Program-made: the position numbers and the translations under genes | In this document: positions 1 to 5,411 of the stretch, in pieces | How positions within the stretch are numbered: position 1 is the stretch's first letter | Layout of the letters: each line of letters opens with the position of its first letter | The notes under the pieces: model-generated | Databases searched by the model: none | What the model saw: the letters and a program-made list of their open reading frames with translations, nothing else | What the model was told of the DNA's origin: nothing | NCBI RefSeq assembly: GCF_021107415.1 | Contig: NZ_JAIOSW010000148.1 | Location: forward strand, 1-5,411 | Direction of reading: 5' to 3' | Origin: Desulfobacula sp. | GTDB taxonomy: Bacteria; Desulfobacterota; Desulfobacteria; Desulfobacterales; Desulfobacteraceae | Length of the DNA: 5,411 nucleotides

Positions 1-491
1 AACGCTTTGATTTTTGGAAGATAGGATTTGATATTGCAAACAATAATAGTTTCAATATTGGTGTCTTTTATCGCCTCAACCGTGTTTGGATACAGCAGGG
101 GATGGTCCATGCAAAAGACCATTTTTGATTCAGAGTCCTTGAGCTGGTAGTTCAGTTCTGTCGGTGTATAGGACGGATTACAGTTCACAGCTACGGCACC
201 GGCCTTAAGGATACCAAAAAGAACTTCAGGAAAGTGGGGTATGTTGGGAAGAAAGATAGCAACCTTGTCTCCCTTTTTAATGCCTTTGCCCGCAAGAAAG
301 TTTGCAATTCTGTCCGCAGTATCCTTGACCTGGGCATAGGTCCTGAAAGCACCGTTAAAAATGGTATAGACATTATCAGGATACTTTTTAGCCGTGTTAT
401 CAAGGATTTGAGGCAGGGGGTAGTGGTAATTACTTACATCGTGTGCTACTCCTTCCGGCCAATAGGGCGTTTTCCATACTTGGTCAGTCAT
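1..491 (-). CDS. AMP-forming long-chain acyl-CoA synthetase, N-terminal part (cut by window start)
   Basis: The frame is open from an ATG at 491 down to base 1, giving 163 codons with no stop, so only the N-terminal third of a roughly 550-residue enzyme is present. Enzymes of this family activate a carboxylic acid with ATP to an acyl-adenylate and transfer it to CoA in the cytoplasm. Visible family features are the N-terminal TYAQ stretch near residues 51-54, KKGDKVAIFLPN (72-83), LFGILKAGAVAVNCNP (91-106), and YTPTELNYQLKDS (108-120). The last two closely resemble the FadD-type NPLYTPRELEHQL segment. The ATP-binding P-loop and the catalytic C-terminal lid lie outside the window, so chain-length preference cannot be judged. 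The start is supported by an AAAAGGAG ribosome site (500-507) with 8-nt spacing. The gene is divergent from the VWA-OmpA lipoprotein. Family assignment is firm; a role in fatty-acid oxidation or uptake is inferred. Confidence 0.93.
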   Translation of the reverse strand, partial: MTDQVWKTPYWPEGVAHDVSNYHYPLPQILDNTAKKYPDNVYTIFNGAFRTYAQVKDTADRIANFLAGKGIKKGDKVAIFLPNIPHFPEVLFGILKAGAVAVNCNPSYTPTELNYQLKDSESKMVFCMDHPLLYPNTVEAIKDTNIETIIVCNIKSYLPKIKA

Positions 492-499
492 TTTTATTT

Positions 500-507
500 C
501 TCCTTTT
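500..507 (-). promoter_or_regulatory. Ribosome binding site of the acyl-CoA synthetase
   Basis: On the minus strand this reads AAAAGGAG and ends 8 nt before the ATG at 491. The match and spacing fix the start codon; no other in-frame start nearby has a comparable site. Confidence 0.8.
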
Positions 508-556
508 GTTTAAGGTGCTCTGTCAGAGATAAACCATGCTTATTATAAGTTTTGAG

Positions 557-578
557 TGAACTAAATAAACGGTGTTCA
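557..578. promoter_or_regulatory. Candidate operator dyad (TGAAC-N12-GTTCA)
   Basis: A 5-bp perfect inverted repeat is spaced by 12 bp, with one further matching outer base pair after a mismatch (AxTGAAC...GTTCAxT). It sits about 65 bp upstream of the acyl-CoA synthetase start and just behind a possible minus-strand TATAAT (547-542). The size and position would suit a dimeric repressor of the TetR or GntR type, which often control fatty-acid genes. The arms are short enough to arise by chance, so this is only a candidate. Confidence 0.25.
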
Positions 579-654
579 TTTGGTTATACATAACTCTATT
601 CATAAATGGAAAGTTTTTTTTTAATTGCCATATAATTATGAACATTGGCAGCAG

Positions 655-671
655 TGTAATTTATTTCATAA
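655..671. repeat. 17-bp direct repeat, copy 1 (candidate activator site)
   Basis: The sequence TGTAATTTATTTCATAA is identical to the copy at 698-714. The start-to-start distance of 43 bp is close to four helical turns, so both copies would face the same side of DNA. It lies about 141-157 bp upstream of the predicted sigma-54 transcript start near 812. The left flank (CAGTG) does not complete the dyad seen in copy 2. Confidence 0.5.
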
Positions 672-697
672 AAATAGATAAAAAATGTAATAGTTTA

Positions 698-714
698 TGT
701 AATTTATTTCATAA
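698..714. repeat. 17-bp direct repeat, copy 2, inside a TTATG-N10-CATAA dyad
   Basis: This is an exact second copy of the 655-671 repeat. Here the flanking bases also form a perfect 5-bp inverted repeat, TTATG (695-699) and CATAA (710-714), with a 10-bp spacer, as expected for a dimeric DNA-binding protein. It lies about 98-114 bp upstream of the predicted start of transcription, which is the usual enhancer range for sigma-54 activators. The exact repeat is seen; the activator role is inferred. Confidence 0.5.
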
Positions 715-785
715 TTTCATTAAACTTTTTTATGGACATGCATTTAACTATTTGAATTTTAAGGAATTATAAATATTCAAAGCTT

Positions 786-801
786 TGGTGTGATTATTGC
801 A
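786..801 (+). promoter_or_regulatory. Candidate sigma-54 (-24/-12) promoter
   Basis: The sequence TGGTGTGATTATTGCA fits the RpoN consensus TGGCACG-N4-TTGCW. The invariant GG (787-788) and GC (799-800) are exactly 10 bp apart, TTGCA is perfect, and the mismatches are confined to the CAC positions. Transcription would start near 812, leaving a leader of about 33 nt that includes the full ribosome site at 831-839. A competing sigma-70 reading (TTGCAT 797-802, TATTAT 821-826) would start inside the ribosome site and is less likely. Confidence 0.5.
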
Positions 802-830
802 TTGAATAGAGGATTGAATCTATTATACAA

Positions 831-839
831 AAGGAGAAG
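831..839 (+). promoter_or_regulatory. Ribosome binding site of the VWA-OmpA lipoprotein
   Basis: AAGGAGAAG, with GGAG at 833-836, lies 8 nt before the ATG at 845. This strong site supports that start, which also begins a well-formed lipoprotein signal peptide. Confidence 0.8.
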
Positions 840-844
840 TACTG

Positions 845-2017
845 ATGCAAAATAGAAAAATCAGATTAATTTTATTGGTAATTGTTTTAATATGCCTGAC
901 ATCATGCGCAAGTGTGAACAAAACCAAGATGGTTCCGGACAGTATTGTTAAGGATTTAACCCCTGGGTTTCAGTCAGGTGAATTCGGGTCAAAAGTGGAT
1001 GGTTTAGTGGTTTTGATGGATGCATCCTCATCAATGGCTGAAACCTATCAGGATTATGTCAAGTTTGATATCGCCAAAGCATTTGTTCGCCGCATGAATG
1101 ATACCATGCCGCCAATTTGCGCTGTTTCCGGATTAAGAACTTTTGGTCATGCCCTGCAGTTAACACGTGCGCAGACCAAACTTTTTTACGGTATGGCCCC
1201 CTACAATCGGCAGGGGATGAATAAGGGTTTGATCCAGGTGACCCCTTCAGGAGGGCCGACTCCCTTGACGGCTGCCATAACCGAGGCTGCTGTTGATTTG
1301 AAAAATATCAGCGGCAATAAAGTGGTCATCATTATAAGCGATGGCAAGGATTTGAGTGATCAGCCCTTTATTGCTGCACAGAATATGCAGGCGATGATGG
1401 CGGATCATCTTTGCATTTATACTGTAATGGTGGGGGATGATGAAAAAGGAAAAATTTTAATGGAAAAGATTGCCCGGGTTTCACCCTGCGGATTTATGAT
1501 TCTGGCGCAGGATGTCGGTTCTGCACAACCCATGGCTGATTATGTCTCTAAGGTTTTTTTAACCAAAGTTGAAAAGATTGCTGAGGTTTCTGTATCAAAA
1601 GAAAAGAAAAGCGCATCTCTAAAAGAAGATGGACTAGGATATCACAAGGCGGAGCCATTGATGATGAATCTTGGAAATATTCATTTTAATTTTGATAGTT
1701 CAGATCTTACAAAAGAAGGCAAAACAATACTTGATCAGCATATCCAGGTTCTAATGAACAATCCTGATGTTAACGTCATTATTGGAGGGCATGCCTCTGC
1801 CCGCGGAACCCACGACCATAATCAGAATCTAAGCGAAAAAAGAGCGTTAGCTGTTAAAAATTACCTTATTGATGTTGGTGACATCCCTTTTAAAAGGCTT
1901 TCAGCCATTGGATATGGAGAAACAAGACCTGCCATGTATGAACCCGATCCCGAACAAATAAATTCTAAGGAAGCCAAAGCAAATATGAGAGTAATTTTTG
2001 AAGTGATTGTAGAATAA
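845..2017 (+). CDS. Outer-membrane lipoprotein with VWA domain and C-terminal OmpA-like domain
   Basis: This 390-residue protein starts with a lipoprotein signal peptide: basic MQNRKIR, a hydrophobic core, and lipobox L-T-S-C with the lipidated Cys at 21. The next residues are Ala-Ser, without the Asp that retains lipoproteins in the inner membrane, so outer-membrane anchoring is likely. A VWA domain (about 52-240) has a complete metal site: DASSS (D59, S61, S63), T139 and D166 in SDG. Cys190 and Cys215 are well placed for a disulfide in the periplasm. A charged linker (about 241-270) leads to an OmpA/Pal-like domain (about 278-390) with FNFDSSDLT, GGHASARGT and LSEKRA. The conserved Arg that helps hold diaminopimelate is kept (R333), but the partner Asp of the Pal motif GHADERGT is Ser318. 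The architecture suggests an envelope protein that bridges membrane, peptidoglycan and a VWA ligand. The actual role is unknown. It is probably transcribed alone from the promoter at 786-801. Confidence 0.92.
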   Translation: MQNRKIRLILLVIVLICLTSCASVNKTKMVPDSIVKDLTPGFQSGEFGSKVDGLVVLMDASSSMAETYQDYVKFDIAKAFVRRMNDTMPPICAVSGLRTFGHALQLTRAQTKLFYGMAPYNRQGMNKGLIQVTPSGGPTPLTAAITEAAVDLKNISGNKVVIIISDGKDLSDQPFIAAQNMQAMMADHLCIYTVMVGDDEKGKILMEKIARVSPCGFMILAQDVGSAQPMADYVSKVFLTKVEKIAEVSVSKEKKSASLKEDGLGYHKAEPLMMNLGNIHFNFDSSDLTKEGKTILDQHIQVLMNNPDVNVIIGGHASARGTHDHNQNLSEKRALAVKNYLIDVGDIPFKRLSAIGYGETRPAMYEPDPEQINSKEAKANMRVIFEVIVE

Positions 2018-2042
2018 AAAAACTGATCATTTTTTTTTGGAC

Positions 2043-2071
2043 TGTTCATCTGCTATTAGTTTAGATATAAT
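2043..2071 (+). promoter_or_regulatory. Possible sigma-70 promoter of the SH3-nadB pair
   Basis: A perfect -10 TATAAT (2066-2071) lies 17 bp after TGTTCA (2043-2048), which matches the -35 consensus at only three of six positions. Transcription would start near 2078, giving a leader of about 96 nt before 2174. The leader contains a GAGATT/AATCTC inverted repeat (2117-2122, 2143-2148) with a 20-nt loop just before the ribosome site. In AT-rich DNA such -10 matches are common, hence low confidence. Confidence 0.35.
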
Positions 2072-2173
2072 AACAATTTTTCATATTGATAAAGGCAGGA
2101 TGCAATGATATTGGATGAGATTGAAAAAATAAAATAGCGATAAATCTCGAATTTAAAAGGAGATGAGAATAGG

Positions 2174-2788
2174 ATGAAAAAAATATATCAATACCTTTTG
2201 ATCATTTTTTTATGGATGGCATTTTTTGCCGGTACGTTGTTTGCTGAAGACATATATGTGACAGGGATTACAAACATTACCATGCGGACGGGTCCGGGAG
2301 TGGAACACAAAATTGTGGCCATGTTAAAGTCCGGTACCAAACTTGAAATTGTTGAATACCAAAAGGACTGGACCCATGTAAAGACAGATCAGGGAAGAAC
2401 CGGATGGGTTTTATCAAGGTTTTTAACCCAGAAAGTACCGGATGCCCTTCTGGTTGAAAAATTAAATAAAGATAATCAGGATCTGATGTCCAAATTAGAA
2501 GCAATAGAAGATGAGAATAAGACACTTACGGTTAAAAATGCGACATTGGTTCAGATACAAGAAAAATATAATAAACTGAAACAGGAATCTTCTGATTTTT
2601 TAAAACTTGATGCAAAATATAAAGAAATGATGCAACTGTATGAGGCCCAGAAAAGTCAGATCGAGACTTTGGAGAATGATTTGAACAATGAGCCGAAACT
2701 TTGGTTTTTGATTGGTCCGGGTGTTTTTATTGTTGGTTTGTTTTTTGGTTTAAGTGCACGTAAAAAGAAAAAAACCAGCCTGTTATGA
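2174..2788 (+). CDS. SH3 and membrane-anchor domain protein (YgiM-like, TIGR04211 type)
   Basis: This 204-residue protein has the same order of parts and nearly the same length as E. coli YgiM. A cleavable-looking signal peptide (1-24, ending near LFA-ED) is followed by a bacterial SH3 domain (about 26-86: NITMRTGPG, LKSGTKLEIV, WTHVKT, GRTGWVLSRFL). Then come a Lys/Glu-rich coiled coil (about 90-172), one membrane helix (about 176-194) and a basic tail RKKKK. The SH3 and coiled coil should face the periplasm, with the tail in the cytoplasm. Bacterial SH3 domains often bind peptidoglycan, but the function of this family is not well defined. The ribosome site AGGAG (2158-2162) is 11 nt from the ATG, slightly long. 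The last four bases are shared with nadB, so the two are almost certainly one transcription unit. Confidence 0.88.
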   Translation: MKKIYQYLLIIFLWMAFFAGTLFAEDIYVTGITNITMRTGPGVEHKIVAMLKSGTKLEIVEYQKDWTHVKTDQGRTGWVLSRFLTQKVPDALLVEKLNKDNQDLMSKLEAIEDENKTLTVKNATLVQIQEKYNKLKQESSDFLKLDAKYKEMMQLYEAQKSQIETLENDLNNEPKLWFLIGPGVFIVGLFFGLSARKKKKTSLL

Positions 2789-4404
2789 TTAAGAAAACAG
2801 ATTTTTTAGTGATCGGAAGCGGCATTGCCGGCTTAAGTTATGCCCTGAAAGTGGCAAAGTTTGGTAAAGTCACCATCATTACTAAAAAAAAAATACAGAA
2901 AACAAATACAGCGCTGGCCCAGGGGGGTGTGGCCGCTGTATTCAGCAAGATGGATTCATTTGACCTTCATATCAAAGATACACTTGATGCCGGTGATGGG
3001 CTTTGCAACAAAGATGTTGCAAAGATGGTGGTGAAAGACGGACCCAAAAGAATTAAAGAGCTTGTAAAACAAGGGGCAAATTTTAATATAGAAGGCAATG
3101 GTGAGTATGATTTTTCACTGGGCAAAGAAGGGGGGCATTCTGCTAAAAGGATCGTTTATGCTCATGATCTGACGGGTAGAGAGATTGAAGATACCCTGGT
3201 AAAAAATGTCGAACAAAATAAGAATATAACTATTCTGGAAGATCATATTGCTGTGAACTTAGTAACATTTTCCAGCAGCATTCGAAGCGGACTCATTGTT
3301 ACCCAGTGTGAAAATATCTGTTGCGGGGCATATGTCCTGGATAATAAAACCGGGAAAATTGAAACTTTTTATGCAGGGATCACGCTTCTTGCTACAGGCG
3401 GGGCCAGCAAGGTGTATCTTTATACATCTAATCCGGATATTGCAACCGGCGACGGTATTGCCATGGCATACCGTGCAGGTGCATCCGTTGCAAACCTGGA
3501 ATTTGTTCAATTTCATCCCACATGTCTCTATCATCCTGAAGCAAAAAATTTTCTTATTTCAGAAGCGGTAAGAGGGGAGGGTGCAGTTTTAATAGACTTT
3601 AAAGGTCAGCGGTTTATGGACAAATATTCTCCTGACAAGGAACTTGCCTGCAGGGACGTTGTTGCAAGAGCCATTGACAGTGAGTTAAAGAAAACCGGTG
3701 CAGATGCTGTTTTTCTGGATATTTCTCATAAGGATTCCGACAGTATTAAAAAAAGATTCCCCAATATTTATTCTAGATGCCTTGCGTATGGGATTGACAT
3801 GACAAAAGATCCGATCCCGGTTGTTCCGGCTGCCCATTATATGTGCGGCGGAGTCGCCACAGACTTGAATGGGAAGACAGACGTTCAAAGACTTTATGCC
3901 GTTGGTGAAGCCGCATGCACAGGATTTCATGGTGCTAACAGGCTTGCCTCCAATTCCCTGCTTGAAGCATTGGTCTATTCCCACAGGGCATATCAATCAT
4001 CTGTTGAAGAGTTCAAGTCCATTGGAAACAAAGTAATTGTCTCCCTGGATCTTTGGGACGAAACCGATACCATGGACAGTGATGAGGCCATTGTTGTCTC
4101 CCATAACTGGGATGAAATTCGGCGGTTGATGTGGAATTATGTCGGAATTGTAAGATCGGACAAACGCCTGCAACGGGCATTGAGAAGAATCCAAAATATC
4201 AAGGAAGAAATCAATGATTATTATTGGGATTTTAAGGTAACATCTGATTTGATCGAACTTCGAAATCTTGCCACAGTGGCGGAACTGATCATTAAATCAG
4301 CTTTAATGAGAAAAGAAAGCCGCGGGCTCCATTATAATATTGAGTATCCTGAAAAGGATGATAAAAACTGGCTGAAACACACCATTCTTAAAAAAAACCT
4401 TTGA
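2785..4404 (+). CDS. nadB: L-aspartate oxidase
   Basis: NadB is a cytoplasmic flavoenzyme that oxidises L-aspartate to iminoaspartate, the first step of de novo NAD synthesis, before quinolinate synthase NadA. FAD is reoxidised by O2 or fumarate; fumarate is the likely acceptor in an anaerobe. The 539 residues match the usual length. Seen are the dinucleotide-binding GSGIAGL (11-17), TALAQGGVAAVF (42-53), EGGHSAKRIVYAHDLTGRE (115-133), LATGGASKVY (202-211), FVQFHPT (240-246), SEAVRGEG (259-266), RDVVARAID (290-298), PAAHYMCGGV (348-357) and GANRLASNSLLEAL (383-396). His244, Glu260, Arg290 and His351 fall at the E. coli active-site positions, which separates NadB from succinate dehydrogenase and fumarate reductase flavoproteins. 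A helical C-terminal domain follows (about 430-539). The ATG lies in an ATGA overlap with the SH3 gene and has no ribosome site of its own, so translation is probably coupled. nadA and nadC are not in the window. Confidence 0.97.
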   Translation: MIKKTDFLVIGSGIAGLSYALKVAKFGKVTIITKKKIQKTNTALAQGGVAAVFSKMDSFDLHIKDTLDAGDGLCNKDVAKMVVKDGPKRIKELVKQGANFNIEGNGEYDFSLGKEGGHSAKRIVYAHDLTGREIEDTLVKNVEQNKNITILEDHIAVNLVTFSSSIRSGLIVTQCENICCGAYVLDNKTGKIETFYAGITLLATGGASKVYLYTSNPDIATGDGIAMAYRAGASVANLEFVQFHPTCLYHPEAKNFLISEAVRGEGAVLIDFKGQRFMDKYSPDKELACRDVVARAIDSELKKTGADAVFLDISHKDSDSIKKRFPNIYSRCLAYGIDMTKDPIPVVPAAHYMCGGVATDLNGKTDVQRLYAVGEAACTGFHGANRLASNSLLEALVYSHRAYQSSVEEFKSIGNKVIVSLDLWDETDTMDSDEAIVVSHNWDEIRRLMWNYVGIVRSDKRLQRALRRIQNIKEEINDYYWDFKVTSDLIELRNLATVAELIIKSALMRKESRGLHYNIEYPEKDDKNWLKHTILKKNL

Positions 4405-4424
4405 ATTGAACGCCATCGTATACA

Positions 4425-5117
4425 TTATGGTTTGCTCCCGACAAACAGGGTGACGATTCCAAATGTCATCTGTTTGAATTTGATATTTTCAAATCCAGCC
4501 CCCTTCATAAGTCTTGAAAATTCTACAGGACTGGGAAACTTTAATACAGAATCCGGCAGATAACTATAGGCATTATTGTCTTTTGAGAAAAAAGAGCCGA
4601 GAATGGGCAGAATTTTTTGAAAATATAAAAGGTATAATGAACGGAAGATTCCTTTTTCAGGTGTGGTTAACTCAAGAACAGCCAGCCGTCCTCCCTTTGT
4701 TAAAACATTGAAAAACGCTTTGATGGCCTTTTGTCGATCCATGATATTCCGGATGCCAAAGGCAATAAAAACCGCATCAAAGATATGATGCTTAAAGGGA
4801 AGATTAAGGGCATTGGCATTTAAGAGGTTTATATTTTTTTTTAATAATTTCTGTTTGCCAAACCGTAACATTCCAAAAGAAAAATCAAGTCCGAAAATTT
4901 GGGCATGTCCTTTGAGCTGGGAACTGATTTCCAAAGCCACATCACAGGTTCCGCAGGCTACATCCAAAGCCATGCTGTTTTTTTGAAGGGCGGTGGCCTT
5001 TACCATCTGGGTCCTCCAGACAATGTCCTGCCGCATACTTAAGAGGCGATTTAAAAAGTCATATCTGGGTGCAATACGGTCAAACATGTCTTTGATAAAA
5101 TCAAGTTCTTTATTCAT
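4425..5117 (-). CDS. ubiE: Demethylmenaquinone C-methyltransferase (UbiE/MenG/COQ5 family)
   Basis: This 230-residue class I SAM methyltransferase should methylate demethylmenaquinone to menaquinone at the inner face of the membrane, the last step of quinone synthesis. Family signatures are FDRIAPRYDFLNRLLS (about 12-27), the SAM-binding motif I LDVACGTCD (51-59), GLDFSFGML (76-84), NALNLPF (102-108), the UbiE-specific AFGIRNI (119-125), GGRLAVLEL (142-150), and the C-terminal YSYLPDSV followed by FPSP. One glycine of motif I, normally GTGD, is Cys58 (codon TGT where GGT would be expected). I chose the ATG at 5117, which has a weak AGG 9 nt upstream. A TTG at 5126 would add three residues but has AGG directly against it. 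In an anaerobe the menaquinone substrate (name menG) is more likely than ubiquinone. The gene converges on nadB with a 20-bp gap and no clear terminator. Confidence 0.93.
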   Translation of the reverse strand: MNKELDFIKDMFDRIAPRYDFLNRLLSMRQDIVWRTQMVKATALQKNSMALDVACGTCDVALEISSQLKGHAQIFGLDFSFGMLRFGKQKLLKKNINLLNANALNLPFKHHIFDAVFIAFGIRNIMDRQKAIKAFFNVLTKGGRLAVLELTTPEKGIFRSLYLLYFQKILPILGSFFSKDNNAYSYLPDSVLKFPSPVEFSRLMKGAGFENIKFKQMTFGIVTLFVGSKP

Positions 5118-5119
5118 CG

Positions 5120-5150
5120 TTGACAACCTGGATTTCTGAGTTAGTTTAAG
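5120..5150 (+). promoter_or_regulatory. Weak candidate promoter for the J-domain gene
   Basis: A perfect -35 hexamer TTGACA (5120-5125) is followed by poor -10 candidates only: TAGTTT (5142-5147, 16-bp spacer) or TTTAAG (5145-5150, 19-bp spacer). It overlaps the start of the divergent methyltransferase gene. No CIRCE inverted repeat (TTAGCACTC-N9-GAGTGCTAA) is present in 5118-5219, and I see no sigma-32-like promoter, so heat-shock control is not evident here. Confidence 0.25.
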
Positions 5151-5219
5151 TTATTTACCAAGGCAGATTGGGAAATATCATACTCAAAGGAAGAATACAA
5201 TAGAATGGTTGGGATCCAA

Positions 5220-5411
5220 ATGGAAGAAAAACGGGATTATTATGAAGTGCTTGGTGTTGCCAGGGATGTTTCAAAGCAGGAATTGAAAAAGGCATATCGG
5301 AAACATGCCATTAAATATCATCCTGATAAGAATCCGGATAATAAAGAAGCAGAAGATAAATTCAAAGAAGCATCTGAAGCCTATGAAGTATTAAATAATG
5401 AGAATAAACGC
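5220..5411 (+). CDS. dnaJ: DnaJ-type co-chaperone, J domain only (cut by window end)
   Basis: The 64 codons present form a near-complete J domain, which stimulates ATP hydrolysis by DnaK during protein folding. It opens with [10 protein letters not shown], has helix [16 protein letters not shown] (21-34), the essential HPD (34-36) with KNPDN after it, and helix III with [11 protein letters not shown]. The glycine-rich linker, zinc-binding cysteines and C-terminal domains lie outside the window, so full DnaJ cannot be told from CbpA or another J protein; the N-terminus is typical of DnaJ. I chose the ATG at 5220 because it gives the usual short DnaJ N-terminus (MEEKRDYY). An in-frame ATG at 5205 would add five residues; the AAAGGAAG at 5186-5193 is rather far from it. 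The gene is divergent from the methyltransferase. Confidence 0.9.
   Translation, partial: MEEKRDYYEVLGVARDVSKQELKKAYRKHAIKYHPDKNPDNKEAEDKFKEASEAYEVLNNENKR

Larger units (their letters stand above)
492..844. other. AT-rich divergent intergenic region
   Basis: This 353-bp stretch separates two divergent genes and contains no convincing coding sequence. It holds the ribosome sites of both genes, an inverted repeat TGAAC-N12-GTTCA (557-578), a small palindrome GTTAT-AC-ATAAC (583-594), a run of nine T (614-622), and a TGCCA-N15-TGGCA inverted repeat (626-630 and 646-650). It also has a 17-bp direct repeat (655-671, 698-714) and a -24/-12 promoter match (786-801). The word TTCATAA recurs at 599, 665 and 708. 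A TATAAT at 631-636 with a weak TGGAAA 18 bp upstream could be an alternative sigma-70 promoter towards the lipoprotein. For the minus-strand gene, a TATAAT lies at 547-542 but its -35 is poor. Confidence 0.7.

Noticed and set aside
234..548. Plus-strand open frame of 104 codons
   Set aside because: It lies antisense to the acyl-CoA synthetase, which has clear family motifs and a strong ribosome site; the plus-strand product has no recognisable features.
572..772. Plus-strand open frame of 66 codons (GTG start) in the intergenic region
   Set aside because: The product is Phe/Ile/Asn/Lys-rich, as AT-rich noncoding DNA gives by chance. It has no ribosome site and runs through the direct repeats.
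2018..2038. A-run, TGATCA, T-run after the VWA-OmpA stop as a terminator
   Set aside because: The only pairing is A with T around a short palindrome, with no GC stem, so it is too weak to call an intrinsic terminator.
2037..2053. Second sigma-54-like element (TTGGACTG...TGCT) before the SH3 gene
   Set aside because: GG and GC are separated by 11 bp instead of the required 10, and the rest of the -24 box is poor.
2105..2137. Ten-codon open frame (MILDEIEKIK) between the lipoprotein and SH3 genes
   Set aside because: It is very short and preceded only by a poor AGGCAGG; nothing supports translation. It is probably leader sequence.
3259..3996. Several open frames on both strands overlapping nadB
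   Set aside because: They are shadows of a complete NadB with all family motifs, and none has a ribosome site or a recognisable product.
4346..4359. ATCCT-GAAA-AGGAT hairpin near the end of nadB
   Set aside because: It lies inside the coding sequence, has a 5-bp stem and no T run on either strand, so it does not act as an obvious terminator.
1..5411. Defence system, prophage, insertion sequence, CRISPR array or tRNA
   Set aside because: No such protein motifs, terminal inverted repeats, spaced repeat arrays or tRNA-like folds were seen; all genes belong to ordinary chromosomal families.

Overview
The window is AT-rich and holds six genes on both strands, two of them cut by the window edges. 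The content suggests an anaerobic, menaquinone-using Desulfobacterota, perhaps Desulfobacteraceae-like. The clues are a long-chain acyl-CoA ligase, a lipid-anchored VWA-OmpA protein, a YgiM-type SH3/anchor protein, NadB, a menaquinone-type methyltransferase and a candidate sigma-54 promoter. That placement is inference; no taxonomic marker was compared.

Layout. Bases 1-491 (minus strand) are the N-terminal 163 codons of an AMP-forming acyl-CoA synthetase. A very AT-rich divergent region of about 350 bp (492-844) separates it from a plus-strand lipoprotein gene (845-2017) coding for a VWA domain followed by a peptidoglycan-type OmpA domain. This region carries a good -24/-12 (sigma-54) match and, about 100-155 bp upstream of the predicted transcript start, a 17-bp direct repeat, one copy of which lies in a dyad. 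A 156-bp gap leads to an SH3/coiled-coil/membrane-anchor protein (2174-2788). Its stop codon overlaps the start of nadB (L-aspartate oxidase, 2785-4404) in an ATGA junction. nadB converges, with a 20-bp gap, on a minus-strand ubiE/menG-type quinone methyltransferase (4425-5117). A J-domain protein, probably DnaJ, starts divergently at about 5220 and runs off the window.

How the genes fit together. NadB makes iminoaspartate for NAD synthesis; in anaerobes it can pass electrons to fumarate. The methyltransferase completes menaquinone. The two lipoprotein/anchor proteins are envelope factors. Apart from the SH3-nadB coupling there is no sign of one multi-gene pathway.

I found no mobile element, CRISPR array, tRNA, rRNA or defence system. 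This looks like an ordinary chromosomal core region. The points worth a second look are the regulatory architecture upstream of the VWA-OmpA gene, the SH3-nadB junction, and two substitutions at conserved sites: Asp to Ser in the OmpA domain, and Gly to Cys in the methyltransferase SAM loop.
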